From Halobacillus litoralis (GTDB lineage: Bacteria > Bacillota > Bacilli > Bacillales > Halobacillaceae), in NCBI RefSeq assembly GCF_009856355.1, contig NZ_WMEW01000009.1, positions 62,001 to 126,000 of the forward strand: a stretch of 64,000 nucleotides of DNA. The letters are read 5' to 3'. Positions 45,083 through 55,510 of this stretch are shown piece after piece; positions within the stretch are counted from its first letter, which is position 1, and each line of letters opens with the position of its first letter. A model generated the notes under the pieces. It saw only the letters and a program-made list of their open reading frames with translations, ran no database searches and had not been told where the DNA came from. The position numbers and the translations under genes were made by a program.

Positions 45083-48000
45083 TCAGGCTCCGGCCCACAC
45101 ATCTTTGGCCAGTCTGCCTTCTTTCTCCAATTGATCGAGCCAGGCTGCAGCTGCTTCATCATCTGCCCCTCTGACTGCCTGATAACTGCTCTTCAACGTT
45201 TCCAGAACCTCAGGAGCCATCCGGCTTCCATCTCCGCAGATGTAAAGATGCGCTCCCTGCTCCAACAGTGGAACCAGAATGTCTTTGTCTTGATCCATGA
45301 TGTGCTGAACATACGTTTTCGGTTGATTTTCACACCTTGAAAACGCGGTGTTCAACGTGATCAACCCTTCTGCCTCTGCTTCCCTCAACTCTTCTTCATA
45401 CAGGAAATCCTGCTGAGGATGACGGCATCCGAAATAGACATAAGCTTCTCCCAGGTCTTCCCCTTCATCTCGAAGATGGGTCCGCTGCTGGATGAATCCC
45501 CGGAATGGAGCAATTCCCGTCCCTGGTCCAACCATAATGACCGGTGTCTGTGGATCCTCCGGCGGCTGGAAGTCCGTCTCCGGGGTCCGGATAAAGCAGG
45601 CGATTTTATCTCCTGCGTCGAGGTGCGCCAGGTAATTGGATGCAATCCCTTTGTATTCTCCTTGACCACTCCAGGCTTTCCCCTTCACGACGCTGACGGT
45701 GATACTCACCCGCTCTTTTCCTGCAGCCGGCGAACTTGAAATGGAATAGTAACGGACACGAAGCGGTGGAAGCAGAGCAAGGAACTGCTCAAATTCCATC
45801 AGACAGGAATCATATTCCTCCAGCAATTCGAGCATCGTCCGTCGTTTAGCAAGAATCTCCTTTTTGTAGACTTCGCCTTCTGTCAGGCGTTCCAGCTCCT
45901 GCTTATGGGGAGGACAGGGATTACTGGCGGCAAGGGCACGAAGCTGCGCCCGCGTAGCCGGTTCCTGAAGTTCAACGTAGGAGGATAACAGTTCCCCCAT
46001 CTGGACAGGCTGCCCTGATGGCAGGTGCTTCGCCTTCCCTGCGCCTTCATTCAAAACGACAAATGCTTCTTTTTTAAGAGAAAAACGTTCCAGCACCCGT
46101 TCTACAAGCGCTTCATGGTTCTCCGGAACGACACCAAGGTGGTCCCCTTCCTGATAGGCGGTTCCTTCCGGCAGCAGAAGTTCAACGTGTCTCGTACTCC
46201 GCTCACCTGCTTGGTGAAGCTCACGATTCTCCACCACATCTGCTGTAAAGGCATCATAGGACTGCCCCAGTGGTGTGTAGCTGGTGCCGCTCACATACTC
46301 CATGGCGATCGAACTCGACTGCTCTGCCGTCTTTGTCACTTCTAAATCATAATGAGCAGCCAGTTCCTTCCAAAGACTTTCCTGCCACGCTTCCAGATCG
46401 CCGTCGAAGTCATCACTGGCATCTCCCTCTCCACGAACAAGCAGACGTTCCGCTCCTTTCGCTGTCAATTCTTCGTCAATTACCTGAGGAATCCGCTGAT
46501 ACGTAGCTGCCCAGTTACGGTCCCCGCAGCCAAATACCGCATATGTCACGCCATTCAAAGCTCCAGATTCAAGTGATGGAATCCATTCCATGAACCGACG
46601 GGCGTTGTCAGGCGGGTGTCCGTTATAGGAAGCAGAAACGAACAGCACCGTTCCGTCTTCAGGCAGTCCCCCCACATAGTCATCAAAAGGCGCTGTAACG
46701 GTTTGGAAGCCAAGAGATGACCCTTTTTCCGCTATTTCCCTTGCCGTTCCTTCTGCTGTACCAAGGTTGGATCCATACAGTACATACAAAGGCGTCCCGT
46801 GAGCATCCGATGCGATCGCTGGTTCTTCTATGCTGGACGCTGCCGGTTCTTCCGCCGGTTTTTGGAAGACCGATACTTCCTTTCTCGTTTTCACTTTCAT
46901 CGTTAACCCCTCAGGCTTCAAAGTCAGCGTTTCTTTCACATCCAGCTCATAGTCCTCGTCATCCACTAAATCAAAGTGCTGAAGGACCATGCCGAGAACA
47001 AGTACGGCTTCATGAAGGGCAAACTGCTGCCCGATACAGGCTCTCTGGCCGTTCCCGAACGGTTTGAAAGCGTTGGACGGTACGGATGAAGGATCTTCAA
47101 AACGCTCCGGTCGAAAGACTTCCACATCCTCTCCCCATGCTGCTTTATCTCTGTGCAGTTCAGGGATCAACAGAGTGAACGCATCCCCTTTTTCCACTTC
47201 GTACCGGCCGCCAAGTGTTGTATCTTCTCTCGCATACACGGAAAAAGCCGGAGCAGTCGGCCAGAGACGAAGAGCTTCATTCAACACCATCCTTACATAT
47301 TTCAACTGCTTCACTTGTTTAAAGGATGGGGTGTCACCGCCCAGGACTTCATCTACTTCCGCCTGTGCTTTTTTCCGCTTATCCGGATGCTTCATTAAGA
47401 AATAAAGAGCAAAGGATAAAAGACCGCTCGTCGTTTCATGCCCCGCAATGAGAAACGTAATGATCTGGAAGCGGATGTTCTCATCAGAAAGACCTTCGCC
47501 TGTTTCCGGGTCCACCCCTTTCAGCATATGGGATAAAAGATCATCTTCCCCTTGATCGCCTGCCTCTTTCCGCTCAGCAATTAAACCATCTACCAGCTGG
47601 AACATATAATCGATATCTTCTTTATACTGGCGTTTAGACCGCACCATCAACTTATCCTGAATGCCGAGACGCTGGGACTGGCTCATCGATTCATCCAGAG
47701 CGCGGACCATTTTCTCAACGAACGGATGCATATCTTCCCTGTAGAAACTGTTGAATCGGAAGTTGAATCCACACAGACCGATGGTATCAAGCGTCAGCCT
47801 CGTCATATCATCAGGAACTTGAACCGCTTCCCCTGCATTCAGCCGGGACCATTTCTGCACCAGTTGAACAGCAATATCCACCATTTTATCGTGGTAGCCC
47901 TTCATCGCCTGCTGACTGAAGCTTGGAAGCAGAATGTTATGAGCCTTTTTCCAGTTCGGCTCCCCTGTTTCACTCGTGAAGAGGCCGTCGCCACCAAACG

Positions 48001-48250
48001 CTCGCACCTTTTGCAGTGCCGGGCCTACATGTTTATCAAATCGCTCCTCATCGAGGATTTCATCAGCCAGATCTGCACTGGAGATAAACGTGCTGACTCT
48101 TCCCGGAAATTGGAATTGAAAAATAGAACCATACTGCTCAGCCATCGTCATGAACGACTGAATCGGCTTCTCTTTATTAAGGACAGGCAGATTTCCGAGT
48201 GGTCCATATTCCTTCGGGCGTGGAATCGTATTTGTTTTATTCACTATCAT
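45083..48250 (-). CDS. self-sufficient cytochrome P450 / P450 reductase fusion (CYP102, BM3-like)
   Basis: 1055 residues. The P450 domain (1-460) shares long runs with B. megaterium BM3 as I recall it: [36 protein letters not shown], the heme ligand in [14 protein letters not shown]. The BM3 residues Arg47 (GRVS) and Phe87 (GDGLFTS) are conserved, Tyr51 is Phe. The FMN domain begins near residue 490 ([15 protein letters not shown]) and the FAD/NADPH domain covers the rest, ending VWAGA. It hydroxylates fatty acids near the omega end. The start could instead be GTG 48242-48244, which has better spacing to GAGG. It sits behind its TetR repressor gene. Confidence 0.95.
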   Translation of the reverse strand: MIVNKTNTIPRPKEYGPLGNLPVLNKEKPIQSFMTMAEQYGSIFQFQFPGRVSTFISSADLADEILDEERFDKHVGPALQKVRAFGGDGLFTSETGEPNWKKAHNILLPSFSQQAMKGYHDKMVDIAVQLVQKWSRLNAGEAVQVPDDMTRLTLDTIGLCGFNFRFNSFYREDMHPFVEKMVRALDESMSQSQRLGIQDKLMVRSKRQYKEDIDYMFQLVDGLIAERKEAGDQGEDDLLSHMLKGVDPETGEGLSDENIRFQIITFLIAGHETTSGLLSFALYFLMKHPDKRKKAQAEVDEVLGGDTPSFKQVKQLKYVRMVLNEALRLWPTAPAFSVYAREDTTLGGRYEVEKGDAFTLLIPELHRDKAAWGEDVEVFRPERFEDPSSVPSNAFKPFGNGQRACIGQQFALHEAVLVLGMVLQHFDLVDDEDYELDVKETLTLKPEGLTMKVKTRKEVSVFQKPAEEPAASSIEEPAIASDAHGTPLYVLYGSNLGTAEGTAREIAEKGSSLGFQTVTAPFDDYVGGLPEDGTVLFVSASYNGHPPDNARRFMEWIPSLESGALNGVTYAVFGCGDRNWAATYQRIPQVIDEELTAKGAERLLVRGEGDASDDFDGDLEAWQESLWKELAAHYDLEVTKTAEQSSSIAMEYVSGTSYTPLGQSYDAFTADVVENRELHQAGERSTRHVELLLPEGTAYQEGDHLGVVPENHEALVERVLERFSLKKEAFVVLNEGAGKAKHLPSGQPVQMGELLSSYVELQEPATRAQLRALAASNPCPPHKQELERLTEGEVYKKEILAKRRTMLELLEEYDSCLMEFEQFLALLPPLRVRYYSISSSPAAGKERVSITVSVVKGKAWSGQGEYKGIASNYLAHLDAGDKIACFIRTPETDFQPPEDPQTPVIMVGPGTGIAPFRGFIQQRTHLRDEGEDLGEAYVYFGCRHPQQDFLYEEELREAEAEGLITLNTAFSRCENQPKTYVQHIMDQDKDILVPLLEQGAHLYICGDGSRMAPEVLETLKSSYQAVRGADDEAAAAWLDQLEKEGRLAKDVWAGA

Positions 48251-48269
48251 TCACCTCTTTAGTAAATTG

Positions 48270-48289
48270 CGGAATGAATATTCATTCCG
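48270..48289. promoter_or_regulatory. BM3R1/FatR-type operator at the P450 gene
   Basis: CGGAATGAATATTCATTCCG is a perfect 20-bp palindrome just upstream of the P450 ribosome site. It differs only in the central two to four bases from the BM3R1 operator of B. megaterium as I recall it (CGGAATGAACGTTCATTCCG). Confidence 0.88.
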
Positions 48290-48312
48290 TTACGTATGAA
48301 AGAAATGCCCCA

Positions 48313-48882
48313 TCAATGATGATGACGCACAGCATCCCAGCAGCTTTCTTCTACGCCTTGAAGCAAAGTCTGACTGGCTTCCAGCTCTTCTGACCGGATC
48401 AATTGTTCAAGTTCCAGAAACCCACCGAAAATAATAGCAATTAAGGCGAGTGATGGCAGTTGTCGGATTTCCCCGCGCTCTTTCCCCTTGTCCAGAAAAT
48501 CGCGCAGAATCTTCCAAAGACAACCAAACTGTTTCCGGCTGGCCTCATTCAAAAAATAAGCCCCGTTGTGCGTTTTAATGAAATAAAGCGCATGCGCGTG
48601 CGCATTGGTGAACTGCACCATCCGCTGGAACAAATGATGAAACTGCTCCCTTGTTGAGCTTTCCTGAGGATAATTCTCCTCCAGCATCCCCTTGAAGGCC
48701 TGGACATAGTGTTGGAACAACGTATTCACAAGAACTTCCTTGTTCTCGAAATAACGGTAGATTGTCCCTGCACCTACCTTGGCTTCTCCTGCAATCATAG
48801 GGATGGTCGTTGCATCAAAGCCTCGTTCGGCAAACAGTTTCAAGGCACTGTCTAAAATATCTTCTCTCTTCGTTCTAGGCAT
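48313..48882 (-). CDS. TetR family repressor of the P450 (FatR/BM3R1-like)
   Basis: 189 residues. The HTH reads TTIPMIAGEAKVGAGTIYRYF near residues 25-45, typical of BM3R1/FatR (MIA..A.VG.GTIYRYF). The C-terminal domain would bind fatty acids, which release DNA. It lies 62 bp upstream of the P450 gene in the same direction, with a palindrome before each gene. The pair corresponds to yrhI-yrhJ (fatR-cyp102A3) of B. subtilis. Confidence 0.92.
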   Translation of the reverse strand: MPRTKREDILDSALKLFAERGFDATTIPMIAGEAKVGAGTIYRYFENKEVLVNTLFQHYVQAFKGMLEENYPQESSTREQFHHLFQRMVQFTNAHAHALYFIKTHNGAYFLNEASRKQFGCLWKILRDFLDKGKERGEIRQLPSLALIAIIFGGFLELEQLIRSEELEASQTLLQGVEESCWDAVRHHH

Positions 48883-48903
48883 CGGCGTTTCTCTCCTTAA
48901 CCA

Positions 48904-48923
48904 AGGAATGAATCATCATTCCT
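48904..48923. promoter_or_regulatory. second operator, before the repressor gene
   Basis: AGGAATGAATCATCATTCCT, 8-bp perfect arms (AGGAATGA/TCATTCCT) with a 4-bp centre, 21 bp upstream of the TetR start. It implies autorepression. Confidence 0.75.
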
Positions 48924-49144
48924 AATGAAATCTTAGTATAGTTTACCATACCCCTCAATCAATCAAAGGACTCATATATGGTAACTTTATCTAATTTGAA
49001 TATCATATTTTTCCAAATGCAAACAATTTTATTTACAATATTGGAAATTAGTGGTTTGAAAAGGCGTTTTTTGTGGAATTCCCCCTATACATATAGAAAA
49101 ATAACACAGGAAGATGGTGAATCTATCTAAAAGGGGTTTTTCTA

Positions 49145-49570
49145 TTGAAAAAGCTGCTTGCATGTCTGTTTGCCATTGGTTTGATTTTCAGTAGTTTCGG
49201 AGCCGTAAGTGCCGATAATCATGACGGAGATAAAGACTGCCCTGATTTCGCTTCTGAGGAAGAAGCAAAAGAATACTGGGATGAAAAAGGCTACTCCGCC
49301 GAAAATGATCCAGAGCGTTTGGACAGAGATGGAGACGGTATCCCATGTGAGGATCCAGACAGCAGTTCCTCCGACAGTTCAGAGGAATCTTCCGATGACA
49401 TATCCTCCGGAGATGAGGATGCAGCCGAAGAAGAAGAAACGATGTCCAGTGAAGAGGAAGGCGGGGAGCTGCCTGATACTTCAGCACCGTACGCTACATA
49501 TGCGTTGTTGGGGATGACTCTTTCTGTGCTTGGTGGAACCGCTTTAGTCGTACGCCGCAGGGAACAATAA
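49145..49570 (+). CDS. sortase-anchored Excalibur-domain protein (LPDTSA)
   Basis: 141 residues from a TTG start with AAAAGGGG 8 nt upstream. The signal peptide covers residues 1-23. An Excalibur domain follows: DKDCPDFASEEEAKEYW with the Ca-binding-like DRDGDGIPCED. Then comes a Ser/Asp/Glu-rich stretch of about 40 residues and a sorting signal LPDTSA, a hydrophobic helix and RRREQ. LPDTSA is the signal recognised by the B. subtilis class D sortase YhcS in YhcR. The protein is thus likely linked to peptidoglycan. The sortase itself is not in the window. Confidence 0.88.
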   Translation: MKKLLACLFAIGLIFSSFGAVSADNHDGDKDCPDFASEEEAKEYWDEKGYSAENDPERLDRDGDGIPCEDPDSSSSDSSEESSDDISSGDEDAAEEEETMSSEEEGGELPDTSAPYATYALLGMTLSVLGGTALVVRRREQ

Positions 49571-49595
49571 AACGATGCACACCATCTTCCTTCTT

Positions 49596-49621
49596 GAAGA
49601 CAGGCTCATGCCTGTCTTTTT
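49596..49621 (+). terminator. terminator after the sortase substrate gene
   Basis: AAGACAGGC pairs with GCCTGTCTT around TCAT, followed by a T tract. Confidence 0.85.
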
Positions 49622-49646
49622 TCATGACAAAACAGGAAGCAGACAT

Positions 49647-49919
49647 TTATGCCTGCTTCCTGTCCTCATTTCCAGGATCCTTTTCCTTCTTTTCCAGAAA
49701 ATATTTAATCCCAGCTACTGTTCCAATTCCAAGCAGCGCATACTTCAATCCTGTAAGAACAGCTTCCGGATTCAGCCCATTTTCCCACAGCGAAAAACCG
49801 ATGCCGAGAAGAACGGCAATAATCGGAATAAACCGGTTGGACACCCGGCGGGTCCGGCGGATGGCGTACAAAACGACCGCCAGCCCAATATAAGGAGTAA
49901 AATCCATCATGATATCCAT
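49647..49919 (-). CDS. orphan phage-holin-like membrane protein
   Basis: 90 residues from ATG 49917-49919, with GGAG 9 nt upstream. An N-terminal helix (FTPYIGLAVVLYAI) is followed by a basic turn RRTRRVSNRF, a second helix (FIPIIAVLLGIGFSLW), a loop and a third helix, then a charged end KKEKDPGNEDRKQA. This is the shape of small phage holins found in Bacillus phage lysis units. There is no endolysin or phage gene next to it. A hairpin overlaps its stop codon. Confidence 0.6.
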   Translation of the reverse strand: MDIMMDFTPYIGLAVVLYAIRRTRRVSNRFIPIIAVLLGIGFSLWENGLNPEAVLTGLKYALLGIGTVAGIKYFLEKKEKDPGNEDRKQA

Positions 49920-49997
49920 CGTACATGTCTCCTTCAAGTGAAATAGGCTTTCCTGCTATCAGCCTATTCACGAAGAAGCAGGGGTAGACATGGTCCG

Positions 49998-50987
49998 TTA
50001 GTCTTCGATGTTCACGATGACACAGCCATACCCTTCGCCACGATCGATATCCGCATTCGCTTCAGCAATCTCTTCCAATGGATAGATTTTATCGATGCGG
50101 TGCAGAAGCAGGTCGGATCGTAGAGCTTCATCAATATCTTCAACGGCCTCCCGCTTCGCTTCCTCCGGCATATCATACACAATAATCATACGAATGGTTA
50201 AGTCCATAAACATCATCCTGCGAAAAGGCAGCACCGGCTCTGGAACCACCGTCGAGGAATAAGTGGCAATCACTCCTCCGACACGGATGATCTCCAGCAC
50301 ACTCTCAAGATTCGCCCCGAACTCCACATCAATCACCCGGTCCACTTTCCGTCCGCCTGTAAAGTCGAGGATCTGATCGACCATATCCGAAGACTTGTGA
50401 TTCACAATAAAATCTGCTCCTGCTTCACGGCAGTAATGACGGGATTCATCATTACTTGCGGTCGTAATGACGACAGCTCCGGCAAGCTTGGCCCATTGGA
50501 TGGCGTAGTAGCCGACACGACCCGCTCCACCTGTGATGAACAACACTTCTCCTTCTACCGGACCATCAGCAAAAACACTCCGGTGGGCGGTCATGACCGG
50601 AATTCCGAGACACGCCCCTGTTTCAAAACTGACTTCATCCGGGAGCTTTACGGCCCTCCGGCTTTCCACAGCACAATACTCTGCTGCTGTTCCATGCTGC
50701 CGCTGGAACTGAGCCTGGTAGACCCACACCCGTTCCCCTATCCGCGCGTGGGAAACTCCAGGTCCGACCGCTTCAATCACGCCCGCTCCATCACTATTCG
50801 GAATGACTGGTCCGCCATCCAGTAAGTGTTGAAAGGATCCCTGACGCTTCTTCGTATCAGAAGGATTGACTCCTGAAGTTTTCATTCGTATCAACACTTC
50901 TCCGTGTCCGGGTTCAGGTGCAGCGAAGTCTCCTGTCTGCAGAACCTCTTCCGGTGCACCGAACTCTTCAAACCATGCTGCTTTCAT
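49998..50987 (-). CDS. NADPH:quinone-type oxidoreductase (zinc-free MDR)
   Basis: 329 residues. Signature SGVNPSDTKKRQG, then VIPNSDGAGVIEAVGPGV, and the NADPH motif ITGGAGRVGYYAIQWAKLAG. The last half holds the cofactor domain with VDRVIDVEFGANL. It probably reduces quinones or enones with NADPH. Monocistronic, with AGGAGG upstream of the ATG. The substrate cannot be read from the sequence. Confidence 0.88.
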   Translation of the reverse strand: MKAAWFEEFGAPEEVLQTGDFAAPEPGHGEVLIRMKTSGVNPSDTKKRQGSFQHLLDGGPVIPNSDGAGVIEAVGPGVSHARIGERVWVYQAQFQRQHGTAAEYCAVESRRAVKLPDEVSFETGACLGIPVMTAHRSVFADGPVEGEVLFITGGAGRVGYYAIQWAKLAGAVVITTASNDESRHYCREAGADFIVNHKSSDMVDQILDFTGGRKVDRVIDVEFGANLESVLEIIRVGGVIATYSSTVVPEPVLPFRRMMFMDLTIRMIIVYDMPEEAKREAVEDIDEALRSDLLLHRIDKIYPLEEIAEANADIDRGEGYGCVIVNIED

Positions 50988-51117
50988 CTATAAAACCTCC
51001 TCGATTTACTCTTCTTACTATACCCTGGCTGCTGTAAATCAAAAAGCCGTTGAACAGGAAAAAGACTGACAAGGATGATTCCCGTCAGCCTGAAAGAAAC
51101 AGAGTGGACGCCTGCCG

Positions 51118-52254
51118 TTAATTAGGAAGGGTCGTTTTACTGTCCAGGACTTTCTGGACATCTGTATAATCCATTTGATGAGCTTCTGCCACCTGTTTAT
51201 AGGTGACACAGCCATTGACAACGTTCAAGCCTTTGCATAGAGCCGGACTGTCCAGACAGGCTTTCTGCCACCCTTTGCCGGCAATTTGTAAAGCATAGGG
51301 GATCGTCACATTCGTCAAGGCGACCGTGGACGTCTGCGGAACGGCCCCCGGCATATTTCCTACGGCATAATGGACGACTCCATGTTTGATGTAGACAGGG
51401 TCATCATGAGTCGTGACATGATCCACCGTTTCCACAATGCCCCCCTGATCGACGGCTACATCAACAAGGACGCTTCCTTTTTTCATCGTCTGGACCATCG
51501 CTTCGGTAACGAGCTTTGGCGCTTTTGCTCCCGGGATAAGGACAGCCCCAATCACCAGGTCGGATTCTTCGACCGCCTCACTGATATTTAATGGATTGGA
51601 CACGAGTGTATTGATCTGCCATCCAAAAATATCGTCCAGCTGACGAAGGCGCTCCGGACTTAAGTCGATGATCGTCACTTCCGCGCCGAGACCGACGGCT
51701 ATTTTAGCCGCATTTGTCCCGACCACTCCCCCGCCGATGATCGTCACTTTCCCTCGTTTCACCCCGGGCACGCCGCCGAGCAGAATACCGGTTCCCCCAG
51801 GTGGACGTTCTAAAAACTGGGCTCCTTTTTGAGCAGCCATGCGGCCGGCTACTTCACTCATCGGCGTTAACAGCGGCAGGGATCCGTTTTCCGTCTGAAC
51901 CGTTTCATAAGCGATGGCCGTCACTTTTTTATCCGCCAGTGCCTTGGTTAACTCTTCATCTGCGGCGAGGTGAAGATAGGTGAATAGAATAAGCCCTTCA
52001 TAAAAGTATCCATATTCCTCAGAAAGGGGTTCCTTTACTTTCAGGACCATCTGCTGCCCCCAGGCTTCCGACGCCGAACCGACAATATTGACACCGACCT
52101 GCTTATAATCAGCATCCGAAAACCCGGAGCCTTCTCCAGCTTTCGTTTCCAAAAAGACTTCATGTCCCTGCTGAATCAGGTTGACAGCCCCTGCCGGTGT
52201 CATAGCCACCCGATTCTCATTATTTTTAATCTCTTTCGGGATTCCAATACGCAC
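51118..52254 (-). CDS. ald: alanine dehydrogenase
   Basis: 378 residues. The start [29 protein letters not shown], the substrate Lys in [17 protein letters not shown], and the NAD site [20 protein letters not shown] are diagnostic. It oxidatively deaminates L-alanine to pyruvate and ammonia. It lies 22 bp after the omega-aminotransferase gene in the same direction. If that enzyme uses pyruvate as acceptor, Ald regenerates pyruvate and releases the nitrogen as ammonium, closing the cycle. Confidence 0.95.
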   Translation of the reverse strand: MRIGIPKEIKNNENRVAMTPAGAVNLIQQGHEVFLETKAGEGSGFSDADYKQVGVNIVGSASEAWGQQMVLKVKEPLSEEYGYFYEGLILFTYLHLAADEELTKALADKKVTAIAYETVQTENGSLPLLTPMSEVAGRMAAQKGAQFLERPPGGTGILLGGVPGVKRGKVTIIGGGVVGTNAAKIAVGLGAEVTIIDLSPERLRQLDDIFGWQINTLVSNPLNISEAVEESDLVIGAVLIPGAKAPKLVTEAMVQTMKKGSVLVDVAVDQGGIVETVDHVTTHDDPVYIKHGVVHYAVGNMPGAVPQTSTVALTNVTIPYALQIAGKGWQKACLDSPALCKGLNVVNGCVTYKQVAEAHQMDYTDVQKVLDSKTTLPN

Positions 52255-52276
52255 GATGAAAACCTCCTGTCTTTAT

Positions 52277-53617
52277 CTAAAGGGTGTGTACGGCCTCGAC
52301 CAATGTGTTGATCAGGAAGGTGACATCTTCCTCCTCAATGGATAACGGCGGAGCCAGTGTTAATATGTTATTGTAACCGGCTACCGTCATCCCATTCTTG
52401 CCGATAATGATTCCCTTCTCCTTGCAATGTTTGATGACAGCATTCACTTTTTCCACAGCCAGAGGTTCTTTCGTGTTTCTATCAGAAACCATCTCGATTC
52501 CGATCAGCATCCCTTTACCTCTGACATTCCCTACATACTTATGCCCCTGCAGACGCGTGTGCAATTCATTTTTGATATCATCACCAAGCTGTCTGGAACG
52601 CTGGAAGAGCTGTTCCTTCTCCATGATTTCTATATTCTTCAGTGCAACAGCACAGGAAGCGGGACTCCCCCCGAATGTATTGATATGCCGGAAGAAATCA
52701 TAGGTCGCCTCCCCACAGAAGGCTTCATAAACCTCCCTTTTCACAGCGGTGGCCGATAATGGCAGATAGGCACTGGTAATGCCTTTGGCCATCGTAACGA
52801 TATCCGGCTGAACGCCGTAATTCATAAACCCGAACGGCTGACCCGTCCGTCCGAAACCACAGATGACTTCATCAACAATCATCAAAGCCCCGTGTTTTTC
52901 GCAGATGGATTTGACTTCCTTCATGTAATTTTCCGGGGGAACAATGACGCCACCTCCGGTAATGATGGGTTCCATAATGACACCGGCGATGGTTTCATTG
53001 TATTCCCATGTCATGACCTTATCTATATCCTCCGCTCCCCAGCGGTCGGCTTCACTATGGTGGTTCCGGTATTCATCAGGTGGTGCCACATGTAAGAAAC
53101 CGGACCCCAGCGGCTCGTATTTATATTTTCGCTGCGCCTGACCTGTCGCAGAGAGAGAGCTTGTGGAGTTTCCATGGTACGCACGATAGCGGGAGATGAA
53201 TTTGGAACGGTAATGATCACCCTTCTGCTGATGATACTGCCGGACCATTTTGAATGCCATTTCGTTCGCTTCTGAACCACTGTTGGAAAAGAAGACGACA
53301 TAGTCTCCGCCGAGCATCTCATTGATCTTTTCAGCGAGGTTTACCGCGGGTTCATGGCTTTCTGTCATCGGCATGTAGGACAATTCCTTCATCTGCTCAT
53401 AAGCAGCCGCTGCCAGTTCCTCACGACCATAGCCGATATTCACACACCACAGGCCCGACATTGCATCCAGAAAGCGATTGCCTTGAACATCCGTGATCCA
53501 TGAGCCTTTGGCACTTTTCGCAATCATCGTGTTTTCAGGTTTATAAGGCTTCATGGAGTGCCATACATACTTTTCGTCCTTCTGGAGCATATCATTCTGC
53601 ACATCCGCTTTTGTCAT
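52277..53617 (-). CDS. class III omega-amino acid aminotransferase, likely beta-alanine:pyruvate
   Basis: 446 residues. The class III pattern is clear: FLDAMSGLWCVNIGYGR, FFSNSGSEANEMAFKMVRQYH in parts, YHGNSTSSLSATGQ, the PLP Asp in IVDEVICGFGRTG and the PLP lysine in VTMAKGITSAYLPLSA. The WCVN active-site segment is typical of beta-alanine/omega-amino acid:pyruvate enzymes. It makes malonate semialdehyde and L-alanine from beta-alanine and pyruvate. GGGGAGG precedes the ATG, and a palindrome lies just upstream. Confidence 0.88.
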   Translation of the reverse strand: MTKADVQNDMLQKDEKYVWHSMKPYKPENTMIAKSAKGSWITDVQGNRFLDAMSGLWCVNIGYGREELAAAAYEQMKELSYMPMTESHEPAVNLAEKINEMLGGDYVVFFSNSGSEANEMAFKMVRQYHQQKGDHYRSKFISRYRAYHGNSTSSLSATGQAQRKYKYEPLGSGFLHVAPPDEYRNHHSEADRWGAEDIDKVMTWEYNETIAGVIMEPIITGGGVIVPPENYMKEVKSICEKHGALMIVDEVICGFGRTGQPFGFMNYGVQPDIVTMAKGITSAYLPLSATAVKREVYEAFCGEATYDFFRHINTFGGSPASCAVALKNIEIMEKEQLFQRSRQLGDDIKNELHTRLQGHKYVGNVRGKGMLIGIEMVSDRNTKEPLAVEKVNAVIKHCKEKGIIIGKNGMTVAGYNNILTLAPPLSIEEEDVTFLINTLVEAVHTL

Positions 53618-53637
53618 GGAAAAACCTCCCCATTCCT

Positions 53638-53667
53638 GGATAATTATTTGAATTATCTTAATTATCC
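53638..53667. promoter_or_regulatory. palindrome upstream of the aminotransferase gene
   Basis: GGATAATTA and TAATTATCC are perfect 9-bp inverted arms with a 12-bp spacer, 20 bp before the start codon. Candidate operator, perhaps for the adjacent PucR regulator. Confidence 0.4.
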
Positions 53668-53751
53668 AACATTAAAGAACAGGTTTCATTAGACATTGTG
53701 TTAAACCATCCCCGGGACGCTTACACATAATGACAACACACTTGTAAAAAG

Positions 53752-55344
53752 TCAGGCATGCAGGGCCTGCTGATATTCATGAGCGACAAGAGCAAACTCG
53801 ATTACCTGTCGTTTTTCACAGTCCATAAAGTCAGATCCGAGCAGCATTTCCAGCTTCTCCAGCCGGTGATAAAGCGTCTGGCGGACAACAAAGACCTTGT
53901 CTGCTGTTTCTTTTTTGGAACCATTGCACGCGAGGTAGACCCGTAAGGTTTCCAGAAGCTTCGTATTATGTTTTTGGTCATACTGTATAATCGGCTCTAA
54001 ATATTCATCCACCAGCCCATTGAGGTTGCTGTGTTTATGTACAAGGGAGATGAGCCGGTACATATGGAGATCATCATAAAAGTATTTGTGCTGCTCAGGC
54101 GGAAGACTGCTCTGCAGCGTCAGAGTTTCCAGGGCTGTCTGGTAACTTTCCTTGATATGATCCATCTGACGCGTATATTTTCCAACAGCAATTTGAAAGG
54201 AGGCGACCGACGAATCATTCAGCATGCTGATTTTCCTCAATCTGTCCACTCCTGTTTTCATCCGTGTTTTCCAGTCATCCTCCTGTTTACGGTTCAGCAG
54301 AATATACGTAATCAGCTGCCTGCGTTCGACGGGAAAAACATAAAAACCATTCTGATCAAAAATATTCTGCACAAGCATATTCAAATACGTAACGTCCGGA
54401 TTCTTCCGGCTTCCATCAGCCATGTTCATTTTCACTGTCACCGCTGCAGCCCCGAAGGAAGGCAGTTGGATTTTATAATGGTTCAAGCGGCTTTCCACTT
54501 CCTCTGCGGTATGCTCTCCTTCCAGCCATCCCATCAGCCACTCCGTTTCCCTGGCCTTCCGTTTTTCCTCCGTATACAATTCGCGCAGGAGATACTGGGC
54601 AAGAGCGGTGGCCGTCCGGTCGAGAAGAAGTGATTCAAACTCCCCGAGTTCCCGCCTCCCGCATAATAAATAAATGACAGCAAATTCCCTTTCAAGCACC
54701 TGGACAGGCTGCTTCAACACCCACCGCGTCCGCTTTTCCGGCGGGGCATTGAGCTCGGCAAGAGCCTCTTCCCGCTCTTTATCCCTGAGCTGTGGTACTG
54801 TGACCACCGTATGATCCTTCGTTACATAGATTAATTGGCAATTCACATACTGCTGGAGATTTTTAAGAATATCAAAATAGTTATCAATGGAAAGCAGGCG
54901 TTTGTTCAAGCGCTGGGCATAATCTTCCAGGCTGGAGATCCGCTCATATTGATGGTTGATTAAATCTGCATGAATACCCCGGGTAATTTCAATAAAGGAA
55001 ACCTCTTCTTCAAAGACGATAATCGGAAAGTCATGAGCGTCTGCAAAAGCCAGAGCTTCCTCTGATAAGTCCTGAATAAACGTGCCAAGTTCAATGCAGA
55101 TCCCTGCTACGTTCCGTTCAACCAGCTGCTGCAGTAGCGTCAGGAACAAGCCGTCATCATTTTTCCACCCAAATCCTGTGGAAAGAATAAGCTCTCCACC
55201 CTTCAGGTTTTCTCTTACTTCCGTCATTTCAAAGACATGCACCCATTTCACAGATTTCGAAAGTCCTGCATGCCCTGAAATGACTTTTGCTGATGAAAAG
55301 TGATCCCGTTTCAAAATGTTTTCAATAGACATGGAATCTTTCAT
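53752..55344 (-). CDS. PucR family regulator of the pyrimidine/beta-alanine genes
   Basis: 530 residues from ATG 55342-55344 with GAGGGGGG 6 nt upstream; the longer frame reads through a promoter-like region. The PucR N-terminal domain covers about residues 5-130 (ILKRDHFSSAKVISG, GELILSTGFGWK). A GGDEF-like/CdaR middle region follows, and the C-terminal HTH_30 is LETLRVYLACNGSKKETA, VFVVRQTLYHRLEKLEMLL. It sits between the aminotransferase-ald unit and the uracil operon, all in the same direction, and probably activates one or both. The HTH resembles that of the PucR protein at 5064. Confidence 0.9.
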   Translation of the reverse strand: MKDSMSIENILKRDHFSSAKVISGHAGLSKSVKWVHVFEMTEVRENLKGGELILSTGFGWKNDDGLFLTLLQQLVERNVAGICIELGTFIQDLSEEALAFADAHDFPIIVFEEEVSFIEITRGIHADLINHQYERISSLEDYAQRLNKRLLSIDNYFDILKNLQQYVNCQLIYVTKDHTVVTVPQLRDKEREEALAELNAPPEKRTRWVLKQPVQVLEREFAVIYLLCGRRELGEFESLLLDRTATALAQYLLRELYTEEKRKARETEWLMGWLEGEHTAEEVESRLNHYKIQLPSFGAAAVTVKMNMADGSRKNPDVTYLNMLVQNIFDQNGFYVFPVERRQLITYILLNRKQEDDWKTRMKTGVDRLRKISMLNDSSVASFQIAVGKYTRQMDHIKESYQTALETLTLQSSLPPEQHKYFYDDLHMYRLISLVHKHSNLNGLVDEYLEPIIQYDQKHNTKLLETLRVYLACNGSKKETADKVFVVRQTLYHRLEKLEMLLGSDFMDCEKRQVIEFALVAHEYQQALHA

Positions 55345-55496
55345 ACAACGCCCCCCTCTTTTAACGTATACCAAAAGATGGTGATAATCGAACAACTTGT
55401 AAGATAATCTCACATAGAGGCTGAATTCTTTGTCGACTAAGAATTTTTCACGCCCACCTTCCCCCTGTTGGTCAGAAAATCCATACTGACTCAACA

Positions 55497-55510
55497 TGTA
55501 AGCGCTGTCA
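55497..55510. promoter_or_regulatory. cre-like site (CcpA)
   Basis: TGTAAGCGCTGTCA matches the cre consensus TGWAARCGYTWNCW with one mismatch. It lies about 150 bp upstream of the PucR start, which suggests glucose repression of the catabolic genes. Confidence 0.45.
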
